DNA of 64,000 nucleotides from Cryptomeria japonica (taxonomy: Eukaryota; Streptophyta; Pinopsida; Cupressales; Cupressaceae). How positions within the stretch are numbered: the stretch's first letter is position 1; every line of letters starts with the position of its first letter. Positions 22,901 to 33,450 of this stretch are shown here, piece after piece. Made by a program: the position numbers and the translations under genes. Location of the stretch: contig NC_081415.1 of assembly GCF_030272615.1 (NCBI RefSeq), forward strand, positions 190,494,270 through 190,558,269, given 5' to 3'. Below the pieces are notes generated by a model. That model did no database searches, was not told where the DNA came from, and was given only the letters and a program-made list of their open reading frames with translations.

Positions 22901-23271
22901 AAAAATTCACCATGTACCCTGCTTAAGATTATCCTAATCACATCCTTGGGGAATTCAGGAATGCTAAGGATCTCTGTAAATCCTAGGGTTTCAATGATCT
23001 TATTTTCATCTTTTACATTGTCGGATTCATCACATATGACAATTTTAAACATGGTTTTAATCTCTTCATCTCCTAGTTCCTCAATGTTGTAGTGAATGTA
23101 AATTCTGGGGTCTTCAGCATAAACAACTCCCTTAGGAATTTGAGAAAAAGCACCTAAGGTATCATCTTTCTTTGCTACTTTGGGAACTAATTGAAATACG
23201 GGCCTAGGTCTTTTTATAACTTTGACAATAGTAGGGTTTGCTATATATTCAATTGCAGAGGTGGATGCCAT
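19988..23271 (-). pseudogene. R2 ORF2: large protein of unknown function
   Basis: The best preserved copy of this gene. The start at 23271 opens MASTSAIEYIANPTIVKV. The N-terminal globular region to about 22540 contains GVVYAEDPRIYIHYNIEELG, RVHGEFFWLDAIHKITKEAV and RRSLRVNDVTDINVRF, the longest uninterrupted frame in the family. Then come the VDKYKDEICFVIKKDE block (22320-22270) and ALLEAPKEP. The basic patch (about 21910-21800) has RTRQKKQAVRS and TPKKKKR. The middle domain (to 21340) has LMVGRVNEVTEETKNAWDIF. A Thr/Pro/Gln-rich linker follows (21300-20760), then a C-terminal coiled coil (20656-20135) and an end at the TGA at 19988. Stops near 22537, 22264 and 22050, and others in the linker, break it. 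Length is about 1,090 codons. No enzyme motif is recognised. A structural, accessory or captured-host role is open. Confidence 0.72.
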
Positions 23272-23575
23272 GATAAAATACCTTTTACTGCCTCTAGGAT
23301 GGATGATTGCTTGAAATGTTCTTGCCTCTTTCTCAAAATGCCTTAGCTTAGAATCTTCGCGCTCTTCGTAGGTTTGAAATCTTGGTAAAATGAAATGGAG
23401 CGAAAACCTCAAATTTATAGTGTCTTTTTTGCCATCTACCACATTAAATGCATGCCAGTTAAGTATTCACTTAACATTGTCTACCAGTAATAAGTAATTT
23501 CCAACTTCTCATCTCTAACCGAGGGAATAATAGCACATGTGTCATTAGATTGCCAAACCCTCAAGGAAACTTTCT

Positions 23576-24734
23576 TCAATTAGATGAAGAAATTCCTGTT
23601 AGTGGAGCATCACTCTATCTTGCTAGTGAAGCATCACTCTATCCTACCAGTGAAGCATTGATTGGTTCTACCGGTGGAGGAGTATTCCCAATATTTAGAT
23701 CAACTTTTCTAATCCATTGTTTTGAGAATTCTTGCTTAACCTCTTCAACTTTTTCTTTACCCTTCAAGGTATAACTTTTGTTGTCTACCGGTGATCCTTT
23801 ACTTTTACAGAATTTTGCAATATGTCCAATCTTGTTACATGCATAACAAGTTACATTATTCTTTTGAATAGCTTTCCCATAACCTATGCCGGTTTGTGTT
23901 TTGCATAGATTAGATAAATGTCCTAATCTTCAACAAACATAACATTTCACATTCATTTTGTAATTTTTAAACTTGTGACCAACTTTGTTGCATTTTGAAC
24001 ATTGACTAGTGGGTGTGTTGATATTCTGATAATTTCTAGATCTACATTCATTTGCTCTATGACCATACTTATTATAGTTAAAGAATTTTCCATTGAATTT
24101 ATAAGCATTAGGTTTTCTTACCGATTTGCTGTGATCCTGAGTATTTGCAATACCAGAGCTTTCACCAACTTCAAAGCCAATTCCAGAAGTGTCACCTTTA
24201 GGTTTTTGATTCTTCAACAAGGTGCCAAGTTTCTCTGAGCTTTTCTTGAATTTTTCTTTATGTTGATTTGCAGTTTCTAGTTCTCTTTCTAAGACCTCTT
24301 TCTGTCTCATCAGTTCATTGGAGTCATTCTAAGTGTGCATCAAATCTATCTTCAATAAATCATTTTCATAGCTAAGTCTTGTGTTCTCATTTGCTGCATC
24401 ACTTAGTCTTCTGGTCAATTTTTCTTCATTCTTCTTCCTATCCTCAATTTCTTTACAAAATCTCATAGTTATATCCTGCATCTCATTCTTTATTGTCATG
24501 TTCTCCAGTTTCATCTTGCTTATCTGATCATTAAGTGATTCCTTTTCATCATTCTCATTTTTCATATTTTCACAAAGTTCTCTTCTCTTATTTCTTGCAA
24601 TAGTAAGATTCTCTTGAAGTGCCTGAATGATATCCTGAGTTGCCTTTAAATAATCTTCTAGTTTGATATTTTTTAATTTTTTATGTATCATAGTCTGAGA
24701 GAGCTCCTTCAAGTTGCTTCATCAGATTTTCCAT
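23576..24734 (-). pseudogene. R2 ORF1: Gag-like coiled-coil CCHC protein
   Basis: The start at 24734 (MENLMKQLEGAL) is just inside the primer site. 24712-24329 is Lys/Glu/Asn-rich coiled coil (LKATQDIIQALQENLTIARN). 24310-23930 continues into the knuckle region: FFNYNKYGHRANEC (two Cys lost), CSKCNKVGHKFKNY (last Cys lost), CYVC..LGHLSNLC with an internal stop, and CYACNKIGHIAKFC near 23810-23860. The Thr/Ser/Pro tail ends at TGA 23576, expanded by a short tandem repeat. Four knuckle positions match R1. Stops near 24327 and 23930 inactivate it. Confidence 0.74.
23599..23668 (-). repeat. 24-bp tandem repeat in ORF1 tail of R2
   Basis: About two and a half copies of a 24-base unit of the form AGTGRAGCATCACTCTATCYT. 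The unit is a multiple of three, so it adds eight residues per copy to the ORF1 tail. R1 and R3 lack this expansion. Confidence 0.75.
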
Positions 24735-24787
24735 CTTTACCGGTGTCAAGATCTTCCTCAAGCTGTTAGGCTTCTAAAAATAGAGGA

Positions 24788-24803
24788 CCAACCTCTGATA
24801 CCA
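24788..24803 (-). promoter_or_regulatory. R2 primer-binding site
   Basis: The minus strand reads TGGTATCAGAGGTTGG two bases after the 5' LTR, matching initiator tRNA-Met except at the tenth to twelfth bases. Confidence 0.85.
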
Positions 24804-24811
24804 ATTGCTAG

Positions 24812-26309
24812 TGTAGACACCTAAAAATGGTCAACGCTTGCGGAGTCATACTTTAACATTTGCGCATTGCCTCATTTTAGGTTTTTGCATCACATTAACA
24901 TTTCTCCTATGATTCGCACTTGGTCTTTATCATTTGCGAGTATCGAGTCTTTCTTCTGCATTCTTCCTTCATCTCGCCTTCGAATTTGGTCTTGTCGACA
25001 ACAATCTTCAATCATGATTTTGGTCGATCTTATCCTATCGCATCAATATGCGTGCTCATTTGTCATCATTTTGGAAATCGTCAATCCTAATTAGGGTTTT
25101 TGTCCTCTTATCAATCTTGTCATCATGTGATCGATTTGTCATCAATTCTTGTCTTTTGATCAATTTATCATCAATCTTGTCATCTTGTGATCTATTTTGT
25201 CATCAATCCTTGTCTTCTTGTCAATTTTATCATTTTGTGATCAATTTGTCATCGATCGTCGTCCTTCTCAATCATGCTAATTTGGATCAATTTGTCATTA
25301 CTCCTCGTAAATTGGCACATTTGTCAATCAAATCATTTATCACATTGATCATTTGTTAATCCAAATCATGGTCGAGTCAATTATCTTTCATCAAGACCTA
25401 ATTGTCATCTTTGCATTGCTAATTCATCTTCTAGGGTTTCATGATTTAACCATTTAACCTTGCTTGTCATTTCTCTCTTTAGGATTAATAAATTAATTAT
25501 TTATCCTAAGTCTTCTTATCACAATTAAATGTTCATTTAATTGGCTAAATATTCCTCTCTTTGTGAATTAATTAATAAATGAAAAATTATTAATTAATTT
25601 ACCTATTTCCTAATTCCTCTTTTTCTAATTTTCTATTTTTTTTAATTCCTAATTTCAATTCTCTCCTATTTTTCTCCTAATTTCATGGGAATGACATAGA
25701 AATTTGTCATAATTTGTCATAATTGACAATCAATCAATTCTTGACACAGAAATTTGTCATAATTTGTCATAATTGACAATCAATCAATTCTTGCATAGCA
25801 ATTTGTCATAAATTGTCATAAATTGTCATAAATCCTTGCATAGCAATTTGTCATACACATGTCATAATTTTGCTATTATTGTTTTGAATTTCCATTTGAA
25901 TCTCTTTCATGCTAATTTGATCATTTCTCCAATTTATCTATAAATTGGATGAATTTCTTCAATCAAATCCCTTGATTCTTGATCCCTAATTAGATTATCG
26001 AATTTCTAGTTAATCACGCTTCGAGTATTCTTGAGCAATATCTTATTTACTTTCTTTCATATCATGATCATGCACTAGTAGGTGAGATCCACAACAAAAC
26101 CATTTGGAGAAGAAAGAAGGACAATGGAGCCGCATGAAGGAGCATTCAAATCATACCTTTGGTTTGCTTAATTTCTAGTTTTGAATGTTTTTATTTCATG
26201 TCTCTATTGAGTGTTGTTTAGGATAGATCATTGCAATGACTTCTTGTGATTGAGCTAAAGATTAGTATGTTTATCTTGTTTGTGATGATTTCCTATTTCC
26301 TAATGTACA
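24812..26309 (+). mobile_element. Solo LTR, probably Ty3/gypsy type
   Basis: It starts TGTAGACACCTAAAAATGG and ends TAATGTACA. It is flanked by GCTAG (24807-24811) and ACTAG (26310-26314), a 5-bp duplication with one change. A TATA-like CTATAAATTGG near 25938 suggests plus orientation. There is no internal region, so it is a solo LTR left by recombination. It resembles the AT-rich LTR at the left edge of the window. Confidence 0.8.
25690..25870. repeat. Tandem repeats of a TTTGTCATAA motif
   Basis: Two near-identical copies of a unit of about 53 bases (AGAAATTTGTCATAATTTG..AATCAATTCTTG) are followed by shorter AATTGTCATAA units. Less regular TTGTCATCAAT repeats fill 25120-25260. They lie inside the solo LTR. 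Confidence 0.8.
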
Positions 26310-27176
26310 ACTAGGATTCCCACAAATACTGAGAAGGGGGGGTGAATCAGTATCTAACCGGTATATAGAATTTCTTAACTTAAAACATGCAGTACATATT
26401 ATAATAGTGTACCGATATGCAAGAAATAAAGAAATAAACAAAATTAAAAACATCCACATGAAAAGCACACCATGACACAAGGATTTAATGAGGAAACCCA
26501 GTGTGGGAAAAACCTCGGTGGGATTTGTGACCCACAATATCCACTTACTAGCCAATAAGAGAATATTACTTACAAGAGGGGCCTGCACATGCAGGAAGGC
26601 CAACTGCCTAGAGCTCACTTCTCAATGGGAAGTCTCACTGACTTACAATGTGGATTATGCAAATCCAATATCTTGTACTACTTTGCAATAGCATCTATAA
26701 TGCCTGATTCAGTACCGAGTGTTGCTCTGCATCTTACATAAACCCTTTAACCTATATTTCGCATAATAGGTCTGCCTTAATATTTCGCTTACATCACTTA
26801 CATAACTTTCTTCCTTACTTACAAAATGTCTACAATGATCTCTTTTATATAAGAGTCATTTTACAACATGCCAAGTCGGCTTACAAAGTTTTACAATAAT
26901 AAACAAAATATAATATAACAAAATCTTGTCGGCCTCTATATGAGTATACTTTCTTTCTTTGTGCCGGTGCCAGTGTAGAGTGTGATCGTTGATGTCGGTG
27001 AACTATCTTGCTGGTGTAATGCCTTGCCAGTATGATGCCTTGCTGGTATGATGCCTTTCTAGTATAATGCCTTGCCAGTATGATGCCTTCCCGGTGCCAT
27101 AGGATTGTAAGGTTGCCATCAATGACAAAACCTTCAATCACCTACAATGTCTCATTGGAGTGTGCATATACCAACA

Positions 27177-27447
27177 GTATCAAGCATTAGGAGATGCTAC
27201 TTTCATAGTTCATTCTTTCTGGATTGTAGCCTATGCTTTTGTAAGTCAGTGAGACTTCTCTTTTGTGATAAGAAGTGAGCTCTAAGCTATTGTCCTAATT
27301 GCAAATGCAATCCCCATTGTAATTATTTCATATACTATTGCAAAAGTATTATCTGATTGTGGGTAGGTTTTCCCACCATAATTTTTCCCTTTATCGATTT
27401 TTTTACGTCAAAATATTGGTGTTGTGTGTATTGTGCTTTCATGTTTT
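27177..27447 (+). repeat. LTR X, second piece
   Basis: It starts with the R2 right duplication GTATC and ends with the R3 left duplication GTTTT (27443-27447). It contains TAAGTCAGTGAGACTTCTC, GAAGTGAGCTCTAAGC and a TTTTCCCACCATAATTTTTC block, the usual middle part of a copia LTR, in plus orientation. Confidence 0.7.
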
Positions 27448-28297
27448 TATTGGCAATTGACACTCATTAGAATCATATGTTTTCATTGATGGCAACAAGA
27501 CTCTATTGAATGCACATACCAACACTTGGAGGCATACACCGTGAATACCGACATTGAGTATTCAGGGTCATCACCGACACCGACATCAACATCCAACTTT
27601 TCAGTGAAGCCGACATTAGTCTGGATTGGAAAGGTTTTATTATAAAATAATTTTGTGATTACTATATTGGGTCGACATTGTATATCTTTTATATTATAAT
27701 CTGACATAAGGAATATTGTTTGAAAATGGTATATAAGTTAGTCTGTTAGGTCATTTTGAGTATGTGACATAGGAGAATAATAGAAAAACTATGAGATGAA
27801 AAGGATATGTATGTAGATCATTTGTATGCAAATGTAATATCATGCTATTATCAATAGATAATTTGTAAAGCATTCTTGGAGGAAGAGAAGATATCGATAG
27901 AAGGTTCAGGGTTTATGAGCCAGTATTGAACAAAGATTTAACCAAAACTCTTTTTGGCATTGCAGATTCATTCTGTGAGTTCATCAGTACTATTTTATTT
28001 CAGCAAAAGCTTGTAGTAAGTGAGACTCTTTTGTGTTGAGTAGTGTGCCTTCCTGCATGTGCAGGCCCCCATGCGATGTAATATATTTCATATGACCAAT
28101 GAATTGATATTCTGGGTCACAAATCCAACCATGGTTTTTCCTCTTTGAGGTTTTCCATGTATAAATTATGTGTGTTAATACGTTTCTTCATTTACTGATT
28201 TATATGTGTATGTTATAAAAGGTTAACATCTTGTGTTACATGTAGAACACTGATTCACCCCCCCTCTTAGTGTTCTTGGGTTCATTGTATTCCAACA
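27448..28297 (+). repeat. R3 5' LTR
   Basis: The terminal TG has become TA (TATTGGCAATTGACACTC). It ends TTCCAACA before the primer site. The palindrome CCTGCATGTGCAGG is at 28052-28065, and a CACCCCCCCTCTTAGTG block lies near 28257. Confidence 0.92.
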
Positions 28298-28299
28298 AT

Positions 28300-28315
28300 T
28301 GGTATTAGAGCTTGG
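28300..28315 (+). promoter_or_regulatory. R3 primer-binding site
   Basis: TGGTATTAGAGCTTGG, initiator tRNA-Met type with one C-to-T change. Confidence 0.85.
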
Positions 28316-28371
28316 TACCTCGAAAGAAGTATAAGAGCTTGAGGAAGATCCTGAAACTGGAATCATTAAAC

Positions 28372-29677
28372 ATGGCTATGGAGAAGCAACTTGAGATGGC
28401 TCTTGAGAAACATGATGTTGAAAGGATGAAGAATCTAAAACTGCAAGACGAATTGAATCCTGCTAATGAATTCATTCTTATTCTGTAAGAAAGGCTATCA
28501 TCTGCTCAAGCCAAGAGAAAGGAACTTTTGCAAAACCAAGATGATGAAGAGAAAAATGCACTTAAGTAACAATGTTAGAAGCTGAGTCAAACTAACATGC
28601 TTGTGAAGAATGAAATGCAAGACCTGACTATGAGGTTATCAAAAGATATTGAAGACAGAAAGAAAAAGGAAGAAAATATTCTTATATCTCTGAAGAAAAA
28701 ATTTGATGAATGTGGCAAATTGACACATGAGAATAATTTGTTGAGAACTAATTTGGTACACTCTCAGAATAATGAACAAGAGCTTGAAAGAAAAATAACA
28801 ACTCTGAGAGATGATCTGACTACTGCAAGGTACTATAAATAAAATTTTAAGATTAGTGTTGCACAATTGGATGATTTATTGAAAAGATAAAGGCAGAGTG
28901 AAGATTCTAGAGGACTTGGATTTGTACAAGGTGAAATCTCTGGTACTGTAAATGAAGATCAGACAACTGGTATGCAAAAATCATCAGACTAGAGGAAACT
29001 GATAAGGGAATCTAATGCTTACAAATTCAATGGTAGATGTTTTGTTTGTAATAAATCTGGGTATATGGCTAGACAATGTACAAATAGAGCAAATCAAAAC
29101 TGTAAATGAAGATGAGACAACCGGTATGCAGAACTCATCTGACCAGAGGAAACCGATAAGGCAATCTAATGCTTACAAATTCAATGGTAGATGTTTTTTT
29201 TGTAATAAATTTGGGCTAATGGCTAGAAAATGTACAAATAGAGCAAATCAAAACTATAATTCACTTCCCAGTCAATGCACAAATTGCAAGAAATATGGTC
29301 ACTGGACAAAAGATTGTAGAATGAATGTTAAATGTCATGCATGTGGAAAGTTTGGTCATTTAGCTAATTAATGTAGGTCAAGGAATGACATCGGATATCT
29401 CAAATAAATTCAAAAGAACAATGTTACATGTTATGCATGCAAAAAAATATGTCATATTGCTAAGTAGTGCAGAAGCAAGTCTACACCGATTAGCAATGAT
29501 AAAGAAAATGAGAAAGGCAAGGAGGAGGTAGATGAAATACAACAAGATCACACCAAGAGATGGGTTATAAAATCTAAAGAGCCAAGTGGAGATGCAACTA
29601 CACTGGTAATTGCACCTATAACTCCACCAGTAGTCCAAAGCATTCCTACACCAGTAGGAAATTCAACTGGTAACTAA
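28372..29677 (+). pseudogene. R3 ORF1: Gag-like coiled-coil CCHC protein
   Basis: The start MAMEKQLEMAL aligns with R1 and R2. The coiled-coil region (28440-28880) is Lys/Glu/Leu-rich (KLTHENNLLRTNLVHSQNNE). A tandem duplication has doubled the first knuckle, and both copies have lost the zinc-binding His (CFVCNKSGYMARQC, CFFCNKFGLMARKC). CTNCKKYGHWTKDC and CHACGKFGHLAN follow, then CYACKKICHIAK. The Pro/Thr tail (TPPVVQSIPTPVG) ends at TAA 29675. Stops near 28487, 28567, 28840, 28990 and 29370 break it. Confidence 0.74.
28950..29250 (+). repeat. ~150-bp tandem duplication inside R3 ORF1
   Basis: The stretch GTAAATGAAGATSAGACAAC to GCAAATCAAAAC occurs twice head to tail (about 28950-29100 and 29101-29250). 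The second copy has the better preserved CCGGT forms. The duplication doubles the first zinc-knuckle segment. Confidence 0.85.
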
Positions 29678-30034
29678 GGCATATGCCTTAGGGGTTGGAA
29701 AATTAATTGCAAATCTTGCATATCCCTTGGAAGAGATCTAGAGAGTGGTATTAATCGTTGATGGAGGTTCATCTAGCATAAAACTATGAAACCGACATTC
29801 GGTAGGGCACATCGCTAAGCATTTATGATAGTGATGAATTAGGGTTTACTCATTGATAAAAAGGGAAAATGGACTCATTTTCACTCACCCAACACTCGAG
29901 AAAAACAGAGCGAAGCAAAGATGAATCTTAGGCGATCAAGAGATAGCAAATGGATTATGAATAATTTCCAGCAGTCATCTGAGAAGTAATAAAAACTCTT
30001 CAACCGACTACTATTATCCAAGTATTTCTTTAAA

Positions 30035-33000
30035 ATGGCATCTAGACCATCATCTGCTCCTACTTTTATTGAAAATCCCACTATTGTTGAGGTCAAGGAT
30101 AGGTTGAGGCCTATTTTCAAGGAAGTTCCCCAAATTTCTATGAAGGAAGATTCTACTGGTGCGTTTTTTATGGTTCCCGATGGTGTGGTTTATGTAGAAG
30201 ATGTCAGGGCCTATATTTACTACACATTGGAGGATTTGGGCACTGAGGAAATCAAGGGGATGTATCAATTTGTGATACTAGGGAGCTCCAGTATAGTCAA
30301 ATAGAATATCAAATCATTGAGGATCTAGGGTTAACCGAAATTCTGTTCATTCTAGAATTCAAGGATCAAGTCATCAGATATGATCTGAGTAGGTTCCATA
30401 ATGAATTTATCTGGCTAGAATGGCCCCACATGATCACCAAAGAAGCTATTCAAGTGGTCACTAGCTTACCTAAAGTTGGACAGGCACTAGGAAAGAAGAT
30501 TTCCACTACTACGATTGAGAAGCTCACCAGTGCAACCCATGATGGAAGATCTATGAGGGTCAACACCATCAAAGACACTAATGTGAAATTTGTCGGCATG
30601 ATAATCGGCTACAAGGTAACTCAATCAAGTCAATTGAACTTTGTTGCTAGTTCCTGTATCCATGTTGCTTATCAGATGTTAAAGAATAATGAGAAGTATG
30701 ATTTGTGTGAATAGCTAAGGAGTGAGTTAATGATTAATCTTGGAAAAATTAAAGGGGTTAAGAAAGGAACATTTAGGTTTGGCAATCTCATTGGCTGCTT
30801 GATGTTATACTTCATAAATGAGCTACCGGGTTTGGGAAAGAAGAGTTGGGCACATGAGATACCATTAGGTATGTAGATCAAAGAAGAAATCATCGATCTT
30901 GGCAATAACAGGGATGAGAAGCTTTAGGGCTACTTCAAAACTTTTCAGGAGAATATGAGATTGAGGGAAAGAATGTCCAAGCACATTGTGGAGAAATACT
31001 CCACATATATCTGCTTTATGGTCAAAATAGATGAGACACTGATGGAAGTAGTGGAACCTAGAACTATATGGGTTACTTAATTAGGTTATAAGGTAGATGA
31101 CAACATTTTGGAGTTATATGCTAAAATGTTGATTGATGCTCCATTGGATGATAAGGTTGAACACTTTGGCATTGCATAGGAGAAGACTTTTGAAGTTAAG
31201 ACTAGTTTCAATTGGAAAAGAAGAGAAAAGAAGATAGACAAAATGTCTACATTTATTCAGGATGTATTGCACGAGATAGATACAGAACTATGTTTTGGAT
31301 CTAAACCGGTAGATCAAACGGCATCAACAAATTCTCCTGAGGTGAAGAAGCTCGAGAATTTCATTTCTTCTATCACTTTTGATTGTGATCTAGAGGATAA
31401 TCAACCTCTTGCATTTAGAAGGGTATAGAGGAATACAACTAGCAAGCCTCCGGTAGAGGAGACAAAGGTGGAACCAAGGAGGAAGCTAGTTGGAAAGGTA
31501 ACAACTGCACCCCCACCTCTGGCAAAGAAGAGGCAGCTTGCTCCATTTGTTCTTGCAACCCCCAGAAAGAAGAAAAATAATGCAATTGATGAAGCAATTG
31601 AATCTAGTAATGATACCACCATACCCCGAATGAATTGTACAAAATTGATTGATGAGATAACTAAAGATGGAATGTTGAAGAATGTATCAATTTTTTATGA
31701 AGATTTAGAAGATAATAAGCAAGATGAAATAGAAGAAGCAATTTTGTTATATCTAGACATATATAAGAAAGCTTTGGTAGAGATTTTGAAGGAAATTCCT
31801 TTATCACTGTATAATAAGTTAGATACAAGGAGATTAGATGCAATTAGGAGGGACAAAAAGATCAAAGAAGTTGAACTTTTGAATATGTGTGGCTCTATAA
31901 ACAATGAGGAAATGAAAATATGTATAGATGTTGCTAATAGAAAAGTCTTTAGTAGCAAAACCCCAAAAATAGGCCTAATGATGGGTAGAGTCAATGAGAT
32001 AGTAAATGAGACTAGAGATGGTTGGACCAAATTCTTCCAAAAGAATCTTGATTTTCTCACCTCTCAAGAAGAATTTGCTAAGGCTATAGCTCCCACTATT
32101 CTAGATAAATCTAAAGGGAAAGGAATTTTGGAATTTTTAGTTTAAATTTTGAGTGAATCAGCAGTTAAACCCATAACTGATGAGAGTGTACAGACTAAAC
32201 TAGAAGAGACTACATTTGTACATTTTGGGAAAGATAATGTATAGGTTATAGATAATATTGTGCATAATACTCCACCGGTGGTAATTGATACTGCACCAAG
32301 TGGTAGAGCCACCGGTGCATTAGAGGAGGAGAAAAGAGATTCACCATCAGAGCATAAGGAAGTTAAGGAAAAGCAGACTGAACTGGCTGTAGTTTCCCCA
32401 GTAAAATCTTTGGTAATTGACACTTCTCAAGTTGAGAAGAAATCAATTACAGAGATGAGTCCCATAGAGCTAATGATGATGGCTACTCAAAAGCTAATGA
32501 AGGAGGGATCTACCAACAAAGGAATAATAGATCAATCAATAATAGTTTTGAATAGATTGATTCCTGATTGTATGTTTGAAAATGAAGTAAGCCCTTCTAG
32601 AAAGCTTAAGGTACTAACATAGTATATATCTAAAAACTTTCAGTCAGTGCAGCAGATTTCAAACAAGAAGGCACTTGAAAGATTTACTCTGGCCAAGAGA
32701 GCAACTTTTCACCAGATTATTGAGATAGAGAAGAGGAAATTGAGGAGAAACTTGTACTCATTGAAAACTCTTTGAAACAATGTACTAACATCTACAGGGT
32801 TTGTTGTAATATACAATTTCTTATAGCTAATGTAGATCAGAGGTTAAAGGAGCTACATGAAAAGATAGCTAATATTGTTAATTCTTTTGATAGACTAACA
32901 TCACTTACAACTTCCATTGATGGACAAATTTTGACCTTAGAGAACCAATTTTTTTCTTTTGAAAAGGAAAGAGACAAGATCATTTGGAGATCAAGGAGTC

Positions 33001-33179
33001 TTAGAAGATTGGTGAGTCTAATATTGGATTCAATTGGTGTACATAAGAGAGAATGTATAGATATGCTTGCAAAGCCCACACTGACAGAAGTCATTGAGAA
33101 AGAAACACTAGCACATTTACTAAGTGGACTTATATCCATATCCGAAACATTCAAAACCGGATGGGATACCTATGTGTAG
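30035..33179 (+). pseudogene. R3 ORF2: large protein of unknown function
   Basis: The start MASRPSSAPTFIENPTIVEV matches the other copies. The N-terminal region has GVVYVEDVRAYIYYTLEDLG, KEAIQVVTSLPKVG, RSMRVNTIKDTNVKF and KKGTFRFGNLIGCLMLYF. The basic patch near 31470-31590 (KLVGKVT..KKRQLAPFVLATPRKKK) is followed by the middle domain (31620-32060) with LMMGRVNEIVNETRDGWTKF. An acidic Ser/Thr linker (32150-32450) contains EMSPIELMMMATQKLMKEG. The C-terminal coiled coil is 32640-33160. Stops near 30303, 30712, 30873, 31078, 31180, 31426, 32143 and 32621 break it. Length is about 1,050 codons. The three copies differ most in the linker and least in the N-terminal and MGRVNEI blocks, as expected if those blocks were under selection while active. 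Confidence 0.72.
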
Positions 33180-33278
33180 TTGCTAGAAAAGGCTTACCCA
33201 AAAATTTTGAGATTGGTCAAGCTCCGGTAATCTATAATTATTCTTTAATTCTTTCATCAGTATTTGGCATTGATGCCA

Positions 33279-33290
33279 AAGGGGGAGTAT
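33279..33290 (+). promoter_or_regulatory. R3 upstream polypurine-like tract
   Basis: GATGCCAAAGGGGGAGTA lies about 160 bases before the true tract. CTAAGGGGAGGAT (33322) and ATAGGGGGAGCAT (33364) lie between. The same arrangement is seen in R1 and R2. Confidence 0.5.
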
Positions 33291-33438
33291 ATGTATGTGA
33301 AAATATGTATTTAACCCTAAGGGGAGGATAGGCAAAGCATATTACTAACAGTGTCAATCAACATAGGGGGAGCATAATTCATTTTTTAGTTGAACCGACA
33401 GGGAATCCATTTCTTACATGAGTGTTACAATTAATGCC

Positions 33439-33449
33439 AAAGGGGGAGA
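33439..33449 (+). promoter_or_regulatory. R3 polypurine tract
   Basis: AATGCCAAAGGGGGAGAT directly precedes the 3' LTR. Confidence 0.88.
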
Positions 33450-33450
33450 T

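Larger units (their letters stand above)
18968..27176 (-). mobile_element. R2: pol-less LTR retrotransposon, second copy
   Basis: A complete minus-strand element flanked by GTATC at 18963-18967 and 27177-27181. It has a 3' LTR (18968-19786), polypurine tract, ORF2 (23271-19988), ORF1 (24734-23576), primer site (24788-24803) and a 5' LTR starting at 24806. A solo LTR (24812-26309) splits the 5' LTR. Without this insert it is about 6.7 kb. It carries no pol domain. Confidence 0.9.
24806..27176 (-). repeat. R2 5' LTR, split by a solo LTR
   Basis: The first six bases (TGCTAG at 24806-24811) are separated from the rest (26311-27176) by the insertion at 24812-26309. The second part reads CTAGGATTCCCAC and continues collinear with the left LTR to CCAACA at 27176. 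The right copy has several extra AGTATGATGCCTTGC-type repeats near 27005-27090 that are fewer in the left copy. Confidence 0.88.

Noticed and set aside
25690-25870. Possible CRISPR-like array
   Set aside because: The repeats are contiguous, without spacers, and sit in a plant LTR.
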